Translations under genes and position numbers: made by a program
Shown: positions 14,886-23,450 of the stretch, piece by piece
Layout: each line of letters begins with the position of its first letter
How positions within the stretch are numbered: the first letter of the stretch is position 1
The notes under the pieces: model-generated
Told to the model about the DNA's origin: nothing
Seen by the model: the letters and a program-made list of their open reading frames with translations, nothing else
The model's database searches: none
NCBI RefSeq assembly: GCF_014646195.1
Contig: NZ_BMMZ01000007.1
Location: forward strand, 124,001-188,000
DNA from: Microlunatus endophyticus
GTDB taxonomy: Bacteria; Actinomycetota; Actinomycetes; Propionibacteriales; Propionibacteriaceae
DNA length: 64,000 nucleotides
Direction of reading: 5' to 3'

Positions 14886-15679
14886 CCGTCGCGTCCGAGG
14901 CCAAGGCCATCGAGGCCAATGCCATCGAGGCAGTGGGACTGCAGAAGGCGTACGGGGAGGTCGAGGTCCTCAAGGGTGTCGACTTCCGGGTGTCGGGAGG
15001 CGAGATCTTCGCTCTGCTGGGCTCCAACGGCGCCGGCAAGACGACGACGATCAACATCCTGTCGACCCTGCTGAAGCCTGACGCCGGGGCCGCCCGGGTT
15101 GCCGGCTTCGACACAAGCCGCGAGGCGGACCGTGTGCGGCGGGCGATCAGCCTGACCGGTCAGTTCGCGGCCGTCGACGAAGTCCTGACCGGTCGGGAGA
15201 ATCTGGTCCTGGTCGCCAGGCTGCGGCGGGTGCCGGACCCGGCTGCGGTTGCCGGGCGACTGCTGGAGCAGTTCGGCCTGGCCGGGGCGGCCGACAAGCG
15301 TGCCGGGACCTACTCCGGCGGCATGACCCGGCGACTCGACATTGCGATGAGCCTGGTCGGCAGCCCCGAGGTGATCTTCCTGGACGAGCCGACCACGGGT
15401 CTCGACCCGGAGGGCCGGCTGGAGGTCTGGGACACGGTCAAGGATCTCGCGAAACAGGGGACCACGATCCTGTTGACGACTCAGCACCTGGACGAGGCTG
15501 AGAAGTTGGCCGACCGGATCGCGATTCTGCACGAGGGCAGGATCGTCGTCGACGGGACCCTGGCGGAACTGAAAAAGCTGCTTCCGCCCGCCAAGATCGA
15601 ATACATCGACAAGCAGCCGACACTTGAGGAGATCTACCTCTCGCTCGTCGGCACGAAGAAGGTCGAGGCCACCTCATGA
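14882..15679 (+). CDS. ABC exporter ATP-binding protein (DrrA-like), 265 aa
   Basis: A complete nucleotide-binding domain: Walker A GSNGAGKTTT, Q-loop in SLTGQFAAVDEVLTGREN, signature YSGGMTRRLDIAMSL, Walker B VIFLDEPTTGLDP and the switch His in LLTTQHLDEAEKLADRI. The signature and the QHLDEA block are those of DrrA/NodI-type drug or polysaccharide exporters. It works with the permease encoded immediately downstream (4-base overlap). PadR probably controls the operon. Confidence 0.93.
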   Translation: MTVASEAKAIEANAIEAVGLQKAYGEVEVLKGVDFRVSGGEIFALLGSNGAGKTTTINILSTLLKPDAGAARVAGFDTSREADRVRRAISLTGQFAAVDEVLTGRENLVLVARLRRVPDPAAVAGRLLEQFGLAGAADKRAGTYSGGMTRRLDIAMSLVGSPEVIFLDEPTTGLDPEGRLEVWDTVKDLAKQGTTILLTTQHLDEAEKLADRIAILHEGRIVVDGTLAELKKLLPPAKIEYIDKQPTLEEIYLSLVGTKKVEATS

Positions 15680-16428
15680 GCACCATTGCCGAGACGACCG
15701 TGCTGTTCGGTCGCACCATGAAACACATCCAGCGCAGTCCCGACACGATCATCACCGTGGCGATCATGCCGATCGCCTTCATGCTGCTCTTCGTGTATGT
15801 CTTCGGCGGCGCGATCAACGCCGGCCCCGGCAACTACGTCAACTACCTGCTCCCCGGGATCCTGCTGATCGCCGTGGCGAGTGGCATCTCCTACACAGCG
15901 TTCCGAATCTTCAACGACACCCAGAAGGGCATCATCACCCGGCTGCACTCGATGCCCGTGGCCCGGTCATCGGTGCTGTGGGGACATGTGCTGACCTCGC
16001 TGGTGTCCAACTTCATCTCGCTGGCGATCATCGTCGGCGTCGCGTTGATCATGGGATTCCGCTCGGGTGCCGGCCTCCTGTCCTGGCTCGCAGTGGCAGG
16101 AATCCTGGCGCTCTTCACCCTGGCTCTGACCTGGATCGCGGTGATCCCGGGTCTGACGGCCAAATCGGTGGACGCCGCGTCTGCCTTCTCCTACACGTTG
16201 ATCTTCCTACCGTTCGTGAGCTCGGCCTTCGTCCCGACCGCGAGCATGCCGACGCCGGTCCGGGTCTTCGCGGAGCACCAACCGGTGACCTCCATCGTCG
16301 AGACCGTGCGGGCGCTGTTGGCTTCCCGGCCAGTCGGCAACGACATCTGGATCGCGCTGGCCTGGTTGGTCGGGGCGGGGCTGGTGGCGTACGTCCTCGC
16401 GATGCGTGCCTACCGGCGCGTCCCCTGA
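15676..16428 (+). CDS. ABC-2 type exporter permease (DrrB-like), 250 aa
   Basis: The protein has about six hydrophobic segments with the ABC-2 family block RLHSMPVARSSVLWGHV in the cytoplasmic loop and PFVSSAFVPTASMPTPVRVFAEHQPVT near the end, as in daunorubicin-resistance DrrB proteins. Together with the preceding ATPase it should form a dimeric exporter. It is the last gene of the PadR operon. The opposite-strand gene that follows keeps an open frame 222 bases into this gene's 3' end. Confidence 0.92.
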   Translation: MSTIAETTVLFGRTMKHIQRSPDTIITVAIMPIAFMLLFVYVFGGAINAGPGNYVNYLLPGILLIAVASGISYTAFRIFNDTQKGIITRLHSMPVARSSVLWGHVLTSLVSNFISLAIIVGVALIMGFRSGAGLLSWLAVAGILALFTLALTWIAVIPGLTAKSVDAASAFSYTLIFLPFVSSAFVPTASMPTPVRVFAEHQPVTSIVETVRALLASRPVGNDIWIALAWLVGAGLVAYVLAMRAYRRVP

Positions 16429-17430
16429 CGTCAGCGCGCCGACCCGCTCCGGGCGATCGTCAGGCACGAACCAGTGGGTCTCGGCGGTGTGATGCAGGTG
16501 GTCCAGGCGTGGAGGGTGGTCGCTGCGGTCGAGGTAGGGCTGTACGGTCCGATCGCCGAGATCAATGCCGTTCTCCTCCATGATCCTGCGCGACAGCCCG
16601 AGCTCCGTGGCGTTGATGATCATGGTCGGTTGCGGGCTGTGCCGCTGGGTGAAGTAGCGGTGGCAGGCCGCGGCCTGCATCACTGCCCAGGAGCCGTACT
16701 CGTTGCGATAGTCCGAGGTCCCGAGGGCGCCGAGCTGCATCTCGGACGGGCGGTGATCGAAGTAGTAGGTCGACATCGCAGCGATGTTGCTGTCGGTCAG
16801 GTCGAAGCGCAGGTCCGGTCGTGCGGACAGCAACGGCTTGATCACGAACGAGCCGTCTCCCAGTTCGACGAAGTCGCCGGCGCGGAATCGGGTCGCCAGC
16901 ACGACATCCTCCAGTGTCGGGTCGGGGAGGTAGTGACCGATCCAGTCGACCAATCCGTTCCAGCCGGCGAGGTGGGCGGCGGCCTCGTCGCTGCGGTGCC
17001 AGTCGAGATGGTCGCGGATCGCCCGCGTGTAGTCGAAGTCGTGGGTAGCAGCCCACTCGGCCGACTCGAAGAAGCGCGCCACGCGCCGCTGCGCCTCGGC
17101 ACTGCTGACGGCGTGCTGCAACTCATGGCCGAGAATGAAGGCGATTTCCGGCTCGCCCCGGCGCGTCAGCAGGCCGAGTGGAATGCTGATCACTCCGGTG
17201 TCGCCGTCGAAGACGCCACCTGCGTGGCTGCCCGGCTCAAGCAGGTCGAACGCGCGGAGATCACCATGACGTACAGCCTGGTTGAGCTGGGACGTCAGCA
17301 ACGGCGACGCGGACAGGACCTGCTCCAGCGTGGCCGCCGCGTCGTCTCCGACGCTCGGATGCCGGGCGAATCGGTGCAGCAGGTTCTGCGCCCGCCGCGA
17401 TGGGTGCGTGCTCGGTGTGTACGCGGTCAT
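16207..17430 (-). CDS. Putative zincin-like protein of unknown function, up to 407 aa, frame runs into the permease gene
   Basis: The protein contains HELQH at residues 102-106 within FILGHELQHAVSSAEAQRR, a zinc-metallopeptidase type HExxH. It has a later acidic block WHRSDEAAAHLAGWNGLVDW that may supply another ligand. The middle shows RFRAGDFVELGDGSF and STYYFDHRP. It begins with an ATGA overlap to the upstream 158-aa gene, so the pair is an operon. After about residue 330 the composition becomes Arg/Asp/His rich and lies antisense to the ABC permease, so this tail is probably not genuine: a stop may have been lost or a frameshift may be present. I do not recognise the family. Confidence 0.55.
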   Translation of the reverse strand: MTAYTPSTHPSRRAQNLLHRFARHPSVGDDAAATLEQVLSASPLLTSQLNQAVRHGDLRAFDLLEPGSHAGGVFDGDTGVISIPLGLLTRRGEPEIAFILGHELQHAVSSAEAQRRVARFFESAEWAATHDFDYTRAIRDHLDWHRSDEAAAHLAGWNGLVDWIGHYLPDPTLEDVVLATRFRAGDFVELGDGSFVIKPLLSARPDLRFDLTDSNIAAMSTYYFDHRPSEMQLGALGTSDYRNEYGSWAVMQAAACHRYFTQRHSPQPTMIINATELGLSRRIMEENGIDLGDRTVQPYLDRSDHPPRLDHLHHTAETHWFVPDDRPERVGALTSGDAPVGTHREDVRHQPRPDQPGQRDPDVVADWPGSQQRPHGLDDGGHRLVLREDPDRRRHARGRDEGRAHER

Positions 17431-17903
17431 CGCACCAGCACCGATCGGATCCAGCGCCGGTCCCCGAAGGTGGTTAGCTCGACCCCGAAGGTACCGCGCT
17501 GCAGCGCATAACCGAGTCGACGGTTGTGCTCACCGTAAACGACGCAGTTGGAAAATCCGGCACGCGCCAGGATGGCGATGAACCGGCTGGCGGCGATCTG
17601 GCAGATGTCGCTGAAGCTCTCAGCACCGGGCGAACCGTGGATGTCCAGCACCAGTCGAGGTCCGAACGGATGTTTCTCACGGAGGGTGACTGTCGCGCTC
17701 CATCCTGGCGAGAGTCTCGCTGAATAGGATCGTCGCCCCGGCGTGAAGGTCTCCAGGACGAGGTCGAGACGCGGACCGGGACTGGCAGCCAGGACGTCGC
17801 CGACGGTGTCACTGTTCTTGATCAACTCGGCCAGTCGGATCAGCAACCGGTCAGCGGCGCGCTCGGGTCGGGGGAGCGGTAGCTCCTGGACGGGCAGTGA
17901 CAT
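17427..17903 (-). CDS. Hypothetical protein, 158 aa, upstream partner of the zincin-like gene
   Basis: A soluble protein with no signal peptide. It has an N-terminal helical part (RAADRLLIRLAELIKNSDTV) followed by an alternating-strand domain (ATVTLREKHPFGPRLVLDIHG, then CVVYGEHNRRLGYALQRGTF). No family is recognised. The gene ends within the start codon of the HExxH gene (ATGA), so the two products are probably made together and may interact. It lies head to head with the adenine/adenosine deaminase gene. Confidence 0.6.
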   Translation of the reverse strand: MSLPVQELPLPRPERAADRLLIRLAELIKNSDTVGDVLAASPGPRLDLVLETFTPGRRSYSARLSPGWSATVTLREKHPFGPRLVLDIHGSPGAESFSDICQIAASRFIAILARAGFSNCVVYGEHNRRLGYALQRGTFGVELTTFGDRRWIRSVLVR

Positions 17904-18011
17904 CGGCGCACTCCTGCATCGGTAACGTCAGGCGAGCCTAGGAGTTTCGGCATGCACGTTGGGGTGCGCGGAGATCTTGTTGTGGATAAGTGCGGGAAGG
18001 CGGCAGGAACG

Positions 18012-19058
18012 GTGAACGATGTGCTCATACGCCCGGAGGTCGCCTCGTTGATCGACCGACTGTCCAAGGCTGAGTTGCATGTGCATCTGGAGGGAACGCT
18101 GACGCCCGCGACGGTGTTCGTATGCGCACGGCGCAACGGGGTGATGTTGCCGTGGGCGTCGGAAGATGATCTTGCTGCCGCCTACCGGTTCGAAGGGCTG
18201 CCGGACTTCCTGCAGGTCCTGTTCCAGGTGGCCGGGACGTTGCGCGGAGGCCAGGATTTCTACGATCTTGCGTTGGACTACCTCCGCCGCGCGGCCGCGG
18301 ACAACGTGGTACGAGCCGAGATCTTCTTCGGTACCCAGACCTTCTTGGACGCCGGTGTGCCGATGTCGATCATGATGGACGGGGTGCTCGCGGCGATCGC
18401 GGATGCCCGTCAGGAATGGGGTATCGACGGTGCACTGATCTGTACTGCGCAGCGGCATCGCGACGAAGCGTCCGGTCTGGAGTTGTTGGGTCTCTTGGAG
18501 CCGTGGCGCGATCAGATCATCGGCATCGGTCTGGGTTCGGCCGAGCGAGGGAATCCGCCGTCCAAATTTGCCCGCTACTTCGCCAACGCTCGCGGTCGGG
18601 GTTATCGGATCACCGTTCACGCAGGCGAGGACGGCCCGGCCGACTATGTACGCGAGGCGCTCGACGTGTGCCGACCCGACCGGATCGATCATGGTGTGAT
18701 GATCATGTCGGACCCGGAGTTGGTCGAACGGATCCGTGACGAGCAGGTGCCGTTGACGATGTGTCCGCTGTCGAACCGGGCTCTCCAGGTGGTGCCGGAC
18801 CTGGCCGCTCATCCGCTCGCTGGGTTCTTGCGTCGCGGGCTGTTGGTCACGGTCAATTCCGACGATCCGCCGTTCTTCGGTGGGTATGTCAACGACAACT
18901 ACCGTGCGATCGCCGCGGCCTCGGTGCTGTCGGAGGCTGAGATCGTTCAGCTGGCGCGGAACAGTGTCACCGCCAGCTTCGCTTCGGACTCGGAGAAGGT
19001 GCGGTATCTGGCCGCGATCGATAAGTCGGCGGGCGGGCCCGACGGACTCAGTGGGTGA
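18012..19058 (+). CDS. Adenosine/adenine deaminase family protein, 348 aa
   Basis: An amidohydrolase of the adenosine deaminase fold with all metal and catalytic motifs: HVHLEGT (two His ligands), HAGED (His ligand and catalytic Glu), RIDHG, and NSDDPPFF (Asp ligand). The SDDPxFF form is more like bacterial adenine deaminases and related aminohydrolases than classical adenosine deaminases, which read TDDP, so free adenine is a possible substrate; this is a family-level inference. I prefer the GTG at 18012, preceded by an AGGAA-type site; a longer start adds a non-conserved stretch. It overlaps the convergent secreted-protein gene by 11 bases. Confidence 0.85.
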   Translation: MNDVLIRPEVASLIDRLSKAELHVHLEGTLTPATVFVCARRNGVMLPWASEDDLAAAYRFEGLPDFLQVLFQVAGTLRGGQDFYDLALDYLRRAAADNVVRAEIFFGTQTFLDAGVPMSIMMDGVLAAIADARQEWGIDGALICTAQRHRDEASGLELLGLLEPWRDQIIGIGLGSAERGNPPSKFARYFANARGRGYRITVHAGEDGPADYVREALDVCRPDRIDHGVMIMSDPELVERIRDEQVPLTMCPLSNRALQVVPDLAAHPLAGFLRRGLLVTVNSDDPPFFGGYVNDNYRAIAAASVLSEAEIVQLARNSVTASFASDSEKVRYLAAIDKSAGGPDGLSG

Positions 19059-20025
19059 TGACGGTTTGGAGTTCGCCGACTTTCAGGTCGCGTTCGGTGG
19101 CGAGGACGATGGGGATGGTGCCGTTGCCGTCGGGGGCGGTGTAGGTGATGGACCAGTAGGTGGTGGCGCGGACGGGGTAGGTGCCGCCGGTGTGGTGGCG
19201 TGAGGTGGTGGCGTAGGTGTAGCTGCAGGTGGGCGACTTGGAATACAGGCCGTCTTTGTCGCCGGGGTAGGGGGTGCCGGGCCCGTTGCAGGTGATGGTG
19301 TTGCCGTCGCCCATGTCGAAGGTGACTTTGGTGAGGTTGGCTTCGAGGGTGACGGTGCGGCCGGATGCGGAGTCGGAGACGGGTCCGAGGTGGGTTGGTC
19401 CGGTGGCCCAGAGCCAGTAGGAGTGGCCGACGACGGCCATGTTCCATTTGCTGAGGTCGGGGTCGGGTCCGATGCCGACTCCGCTGGCGTTGATCTGGAG
19501 CTTGGTGGCGATCGCCAGGTAGGCCGCTTCTTCGGGTGGCATCAGAGGAGTGTTGGGTGGTGGTGCTGGTGTGCCCTTGGGCGGCTTGGGGATTGAGATC
19601 AGGTTCGGCTTGGTCGGAGCACAATCCTGGCCGCTGAACGATCCGCCGGGGGTGAAGGTGCATTCGCCGGTTTTGTAGTGGTCGTTCGCTTGGGCGAGTG
19701 CGATTTTGTACGCGTCCATGGCCGCGGCGTTCTTCTTCTTGATCGCCGCGACCTTCTCGTCGTAGATCTCTTTCGGTGACTTTGTGCGGGCCGTGGAAAC
19801 AGATGTATCGGAGCCGCCCCCACCGCTGCTCCCATTGGAATTATCAGAACTGGTGACCGGAACGCTCTTGTCGCACACCTCCGTGACCTGCCCCGATTTT
19901 CCTACGTACTTCTTGTAGTGGATGCACTTCATCTGGGGCCCTGCCCAAGCCGGGCTCGGTTTGGCAACGAGCGCCACACCCAGTACCAGAAGCAGAACCA
20001 CGAAAGCAGACGTCTTGTGATACAT
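19048..20025 (-). CDS. Secreted protein of unknown function, 325 aa
   Basis: The first 30 residues are a signal peptide (MYHKTSAFVVLLLVLGVALV, cleavage likely after AWA). A Ser/Gly-rich linker follows, then a helical Lys/Ala-rich part (KEIYDEKVAAIKKKNAAAM) and a C-terminal beta-rich domain with several Cys (ITCNGPG, SPTCSYTY). The start ATG at 20025 overlaps the upstream lipoprotein gene's stop (TGATG), so translation is coupled and the two probably act together at the cell surface. The C-terminal domain has the look of a PKD-like or Ig-like sandwich (DMGDGNTITCNG resembles the PKD core DFGDG), but I cannot assign it firmly. Confidence 0.7.
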   Translation of the reverse strand: MYHKTSAFVVLLLVLGVALVAKPSPAWAGPQMKCIHYKKYVGKSGQVTEVCDKSVPVTSSDNSNGSSGGGGSDTSVSTARTKSPKEIYDEKVAAIKKKNAAAMDAYKIALAQANDHYKTGECTFTPGGSFSGQDCAPTKPNLISIPKPPKGTPAPPPNTPLMPPEEAAYLAIATKLQINASGVGIGPDPDLSKWNMAVVGHSYWLWATGPTHLGPVSDSASGRTVTLEANLTKVTFDMGDGNTITCNGPGTPYPGDKDGLYSKSPTCSYTYATTSRHHTGGTYPVRATTYWSITYTAPDGNGTIPIVLATERDLKVGELQTVITH

Positions 20026-20651
20026 CACGAGTACCAGTTTCCGTCGCAGGGCGCGCTCCGAAAGTCCTTCACGACCTTCGGTGTGACGCTCGAAAAGAGC
20101 CACGCCTCCTGATGCTTCACCGCCGTGAATTTCTGGACTACGCGCACTCCTTGCTTGTTATCGACCGGCTTCCCATGCTTGTCCACTGACTTCGCTCCGC
20201 TGTAGTCCTCACACGATTGGAATGTGACTCTGGCGGGGGACCACTTGTCCATGGCGATTCCTAGAAGCCTGCCACCGACTTCTAGATGGGTGTGGCTCTT
20301 CTTCGTGGACCGAAAATCTTGCAGCACCTCTTGCTGGTACGAACCAGCGGTTCGCCTGCGGATGTCCAGTGGCAATCGATCAGCCCCGCCGTGCTTCAAG
20401 ACCTGCGTCTCCGATGCAAACTCGTCCTTATAGAGCGACTGAACCTTCAGCAGATCCGCATGCTCTGAGGTGGTCGGCGTAGACCGGCCCGGTGTGGGAT
20501 TGGAAGATGCTGGTGATGCTGACGTCGGCGGATCAGACGGCATCGTCGGCCCTGGAGACGGAGGGGGCGGCGGCTGCGGAGCGTGCTGCGTGCAGGCGGC
20601 CAGGAGCAGCGTCGCGCAGATCGTCGTCGCCGCGGCCAGTCGTCGATGCAT
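20025..20651 (-). CDS. Lipoprotein of unknown function, 208 aa
   Basis: The N-terminus is a lipoprotein signal peptide ending in the lipobox LLAAC (Cys about residue 20). It is followed by a Pro/Ser/Thr-rich tether typical of actinobacterial wall-spanning lipoproteins. The folded part contains YKDEFASETQVLKHGG and GVRVVQKFTAVKHQEAWLFSSV, the latter resembling the amphipathic strands of NTF2- or SnoaL-like modules of secreted proteins; that is a weak similarity. Its stop overlaps the next gene's start. No function can be assigned. Confidence 0.7.
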   Translation of the reverse strand: MHRRLAAATTICATLLLAACTQHAPQPPPPPSPGPTMPSDPPTSASPASSNPTPGRSTPTTSEHADLLKVQSLYKDEFASETQVLKHGGADRLPLDIRRRTAGSYQQEVLQDFRSTKKSHTHLEVGGRLLGIAMDKWSPARVTFQSCEDYSGAKSVDKHGKPVDNKQGVRVVQKFTAVKHQEAWLFSSVTPKVVKDFRSAPCDGNWYS

Positions 20652-20789
20652 CAGGTCCGTACCTCACAACAGTCGGTTGACGCATAGCTAAGCAGAGAAT
20701 CGGCCCACCTCGGGAGGGGCCTGTGGATAACTCCCGTGTTTCGATCTGCAGTTCGTGGCACTGTCAGACCGCTGCGCTTGTCTGGGGCA

Positions 20790-21650
20790 ATGACTACCAA
20801 GAGACGCTCGAAGCATCACTCCCGGCGCCGGCCAGGCCGTCCGGGAGGTCCACGCAGAAACAACCGGCCGAAGCTCCGGCCGACGACCCGGCTGGGCACA
20901 CCAGTCACGCCGCCACCCACAGCGGTGACGTCAGCTGACATGGAGCTGCCGACCGAGGATCAGCAAGCACTCGAGGAGTTGTACGCGATCAGCGACATGT
21001 ACTCCGAGCTGTTGTCCGACGAGCATCCCATGATGTTCCTGCTCAAGGTGAGCCAGTGGTTTGCCGCCTGCGGTGTTGTGAGGGCCAACGACCCGGACCA
21101 GCCACCGATCCAGGACCTGCTGGCTGACTTCGCCGCATCGGGGCTCTATGGGCTCCGGGCAGCGGGCTACACCATGTCCCGAATGGTCGGCAACTACGCC
21201 GTGAGCATGGCCTTTGATGAGGATCACGAGGAGGGCGGAGTCGAGTTCCCCTATTGGCTTCGCTATCTCGATGACGCGGAGATCACTGGCTGCTGGTGCA
21301 GCTACAACGAAGATGATCTTGATGACGTACTCGGAGTAGGGATCCGATTCGCCGACCACAGGGAAGGCACGCTGGTGACCATCACGCGTGGCGAATCTGT
21401 CAGGTTCATCAACGCGTTCCTGAGTTTCGTTCCGTACGCGGAGACCGGCGTGAACTGGGTGAGCAGCAACCCGGTGACCGCCGGCCTGAGCAAGATCAGC
21501 AACGCGTCGGCGCGTGCCACCCTGAAGCAGGCCGTCGCGAACTCCAATCCCATCGACCCCGAGGGTATCTCCGGGCACGCCGACTGGGCGCTGGGATGGG
21601 CCGTCATCCAATGGACGATCAGCCTATTGGCCGAAGCCGCAATCGACTGA
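20790..21650 (+). CDS. Hypothetical protein with basic N-terminus, 286 aa
   Basis: The first 45 residues are extremely Arg/Lys/Pro-rich (TTKRRSKHHSRRRPGRPGG), which suggests nucleic-acid contact or a disordered tail. The remainder is a mainly helical soluble domain with blocks QQALEELYAISDMYSELL, LADFAASGLYGLRAAGYTMSR and GHADWALGWAVIQWTISLL. No family is recognised and no motif for catalysis is visible. I start at ATG 20790; an upstream GTG at 20736 lacks a ribosome site. It stands alone between the lipoprotein pair and the ADP-ribosylglycohydrolase, at the edge of the toxin-antitoxin cluster. Confidence 0.6.
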   Translation: MTTKRRSKHHSRRRPGRPGGPRRNNRPKLRPTTRLGTPVTPPPTAVTSADMELPTEDQQALEELYAISDMYSELLSDEHPMMFLLKVSQWFAACGVVRANDPDQPPIQDLLADFAASGLYGLRAAGYTMSRMVGNYAVSMAFDEDHEEGGVEFPYWLRYLDDAEITGCWCSYNEDDLDDVLGVGIRFADHREGTLVTITRGESVRFINAFLSFVPYAETGVNWVSSNPVTAGLSKISNASARATLKQAVANSNPIDPEGISGHADWALGWAVIQWTISLLAEAAID

Positions 21651-21730
21651 GACAGCGTCGCGAGCACACCCGCATGCCCCTGCGGCTCGCGGACGCGACC
21701 ATGATCAGGTGCGACCACCGCGCCACGGAC

Positions 21731-22603
21731 CTACTGCCGCTCCAACACCGTCGCGTCGATTGCCACAAGATCGGCCGCCAGGTCACGGAGCTCCTGGACC
21801 CGATCATGATCAAGATCAGCACCCAATCCCTCCGGGAAGCCGAACCGCGCAGCCAAGACTGCGCCACAGATCGCGCCGTTGGTGTCGGTATCGCCGCCCA
21901 GCCGGATGATCGACTCCATCGAACTGTCGAAGTTCGCGGCCTTCGTTGCCGCCCAGATCGCCAGATCCAGCGCGTAGATGGCGTGACCGATCCCGGCACA
22001 CGGAATCTCATCGAGCTCCAAGCCCGGATGCAGACCAAGGTCGGCTCCGGCGACGTCTTCGATCATGTCCAGATCGATGCGGGCGCCGTCGAGCAGCGAC
22101 TGCAGCATCCAGATGTAGACGCGTACGCAGCCCAGCACTTCCGGATGAGCGTGAGTTGTGCGCGATGAATCGACAGCGAGATCGGCGCCATCGCCGCTGA
22201 TCAGCGCGAATGGCGCCGAGCGCATCAAGGACCCGTTCGCGACGCTGTTCGGAGCCGATGAACCAGCTCTCGGATTCCCGGTGTCGCGATAGCTGAGCAG
22301 ACCGTTCGCGGTCGTGCCGCCGACATCCGGCGGTCGGCTGTCGAACCAAGCCAGTAGTCGATCGGCGACCGCCTTCGTCGGCGATCCATGATCTCGCGCC
22401 GCATCCACGAGTCCCTGGGCAACGGCGACCGTCGTCTCCGTGTCGTCAGTTCCACGGCCAGCGGGATGGCCGAAAGTCGAGACTCCAATCGTGATCGGAC
22501 CGGTCAGTGGGCCGGTGCGGAATTCGTATGCCGCCCCGAGGCAGTCGCCGTACAGAACTCCGAGCAGGACGTCGCGTGCGCGGTCCTTCGGTCTTGTGGG
22601 CAT
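21731..22603 (-). CDS. ADP-ribosylglycohydrolase family protein (DraG-like), 290 aa
   Basis: The protein shows the family's metal-binding signatures: LGVLYGDCLGAAYEF at the N-terminus, GTDDTETTVAVAQGL (first Asp pair), ANGSLMRSAPFAL in the middle, and IIRLGGDTDTNGAICG (second Asp motif) near the end. Such enzymes remove ADP-ribose from proteins, nucleic acids or small molecules using two Mg ions. The location beside toxin-antitoxin genes suggests a role in reversing ADP-ribosylation, but no ADP-ribosyltransferase is visible nearby. It lies 26 bases downstream of the PIN toxin on the same strand and could be part of that transcript. Confidence 0.9.
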   Translation of the reverse strand: MPTRPKDRARDVLLGVLYGDCLGAAYEFRTGPLTGPITIGVSTFGHPAGRGTDDTETTVAVAQGLVDAARDHGSPTKAVADRLLAWFDSRPPDVGGTTANGLLSYRDTGNPRAGSSAPNSVANGSLMRSAPFALISGDGADLAVDSSRTTHAHPEVLGCVRVYIWMLQSLLDGARIDLDMIEDVAGADLGLHPGLELDEIPCAGIGHAIYALDLAIWAATKAANFDSSMESIIRLGGDTDTNGAICGAVLAARFGFPEGLGADLDHDRVQELRDLAADLVAIDATVLERQ

Positions 22604-22629
22604 CGTCAGACAACTCCCATCGTCAGCTG

Positions 22630-23448
22630 TTACCGGCCACCGACTCCGCGCTGCTGGTCAAGTCGTTGCCGATCCCGGAATCCAGTCGCCGGGCGTACAC
22701 GGAGTTGCTCCGGGCCAGGCCGCCTGGACGTTGGAGGCAGCAATCCGATCTGGGCGCGGTGGCGTTCAGCCAAGGCGGAGGCGTATACCCGGGCAAGATC
22801 ATCTCGAGAGTCGAGGTTGCCGAGACTCTTGAGGATGCGTTCCAGCGTCTCGGCTGTAGCGGGAGCCTGTGCCCGCCGAAGCCGCTCCAACAACCCTCGA
22901 TGCGTGGTGCCCCGAGTCCAACCGACAACTTTTTGATGGGCCTGGACCATCGCCAGTGGGCTGCGGCTGGCGTGCTCATGGAGCAGTGCGTCGGGCTTGA
23001 TGCGTTCGATGCCCACGCGCTCCATGACCGGGTCTGGGAAGTCCGGGGTATTGGAGGTGCACAGGTAGGTGGCGCGGGCAGCGACCGCCGCAGCGACAAC
23101 GTGGCGGTCATCCGGGTCCGGCATGTAGAGGTCGGCGAATCGTGCGTAATCTTCCTCGGACGGCTCGACGAATGATTCCGGATAGTTGGTCCGGGCGTGG
23201 TTCCGTAGATCCTCAGCAGTAGCGAGAAGGGAAGGGAGCTCGGCGGGATCATGGCAGCGCATGGTGGCGGTCTTCTTCTTGTTTCTCACCACTTCGTCCA
23301 GGATCTGCGAACTCCATTTGACCGCCGCTACGTTTGTTGCTTGGAGCTGAACGAAGTAGTCGCTGAGCACTCTGGAGTAGAGCACATTGGCGTCGAGGAG
23401 TACGACGCTCCGGGGCGGTTTCGGCCCGCTCTGCGATGACTGGTCCAC
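22630..23448 (-). CDS. PIN-domain ribonuclease toxin (VapC50-like), 272 aa
   Basis: The PIN fold is evident from VVLLDANVLYSRVLSDYF (first catalytic Asp, about residue 15) and MPDPDDRHVVAAAVAARATYLCTSN (later acidic residues). A helical C-terminal extension makes it longer than simple VapC toxins and similar to the VapC50 type. These toxins cleave RNA, often tRNA. I start at the GTG 23448, two bases after the stop of the excisionase-like antitoxin gene; the open frame further upstream overlaps that gene and is not conserved in character. The pair is a type II toxin-antitoxin module. Confidence 0.82.
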   Translation of the reverse strand: MDQSSQSGPKPPRSVVLLDANVLYSRVLSDYFVQLQATNVAAVKWSSQILDEVVRNKKKTATMRCHDPAELPSLLATAEDLRNHARTNYPESFVEPSEEDYARFADLYMPDPDDRHVVAAAVAARATYLCTSNTPDFPDPVMERVGIERIKPDALLHEHASRSPLAMVQAHQKVVGWTRGTTHRGLLERLRRAQAPATAETLERILKSLGNLDSRDDLARVYASALAERHRAQIGLLPPTSRRPGPEQLRVRPATGFRDRQRLDQQRGVGGR

Positions 23449-23450
23449 GC

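Noticed and set aside
19048..20025. Lipoprotein/secreted pair as an effector-immunity system
   Set aside because: No toxin domain, secretion signal of a specialised system or immunity-like feature is visible; both are simply exported proteins.
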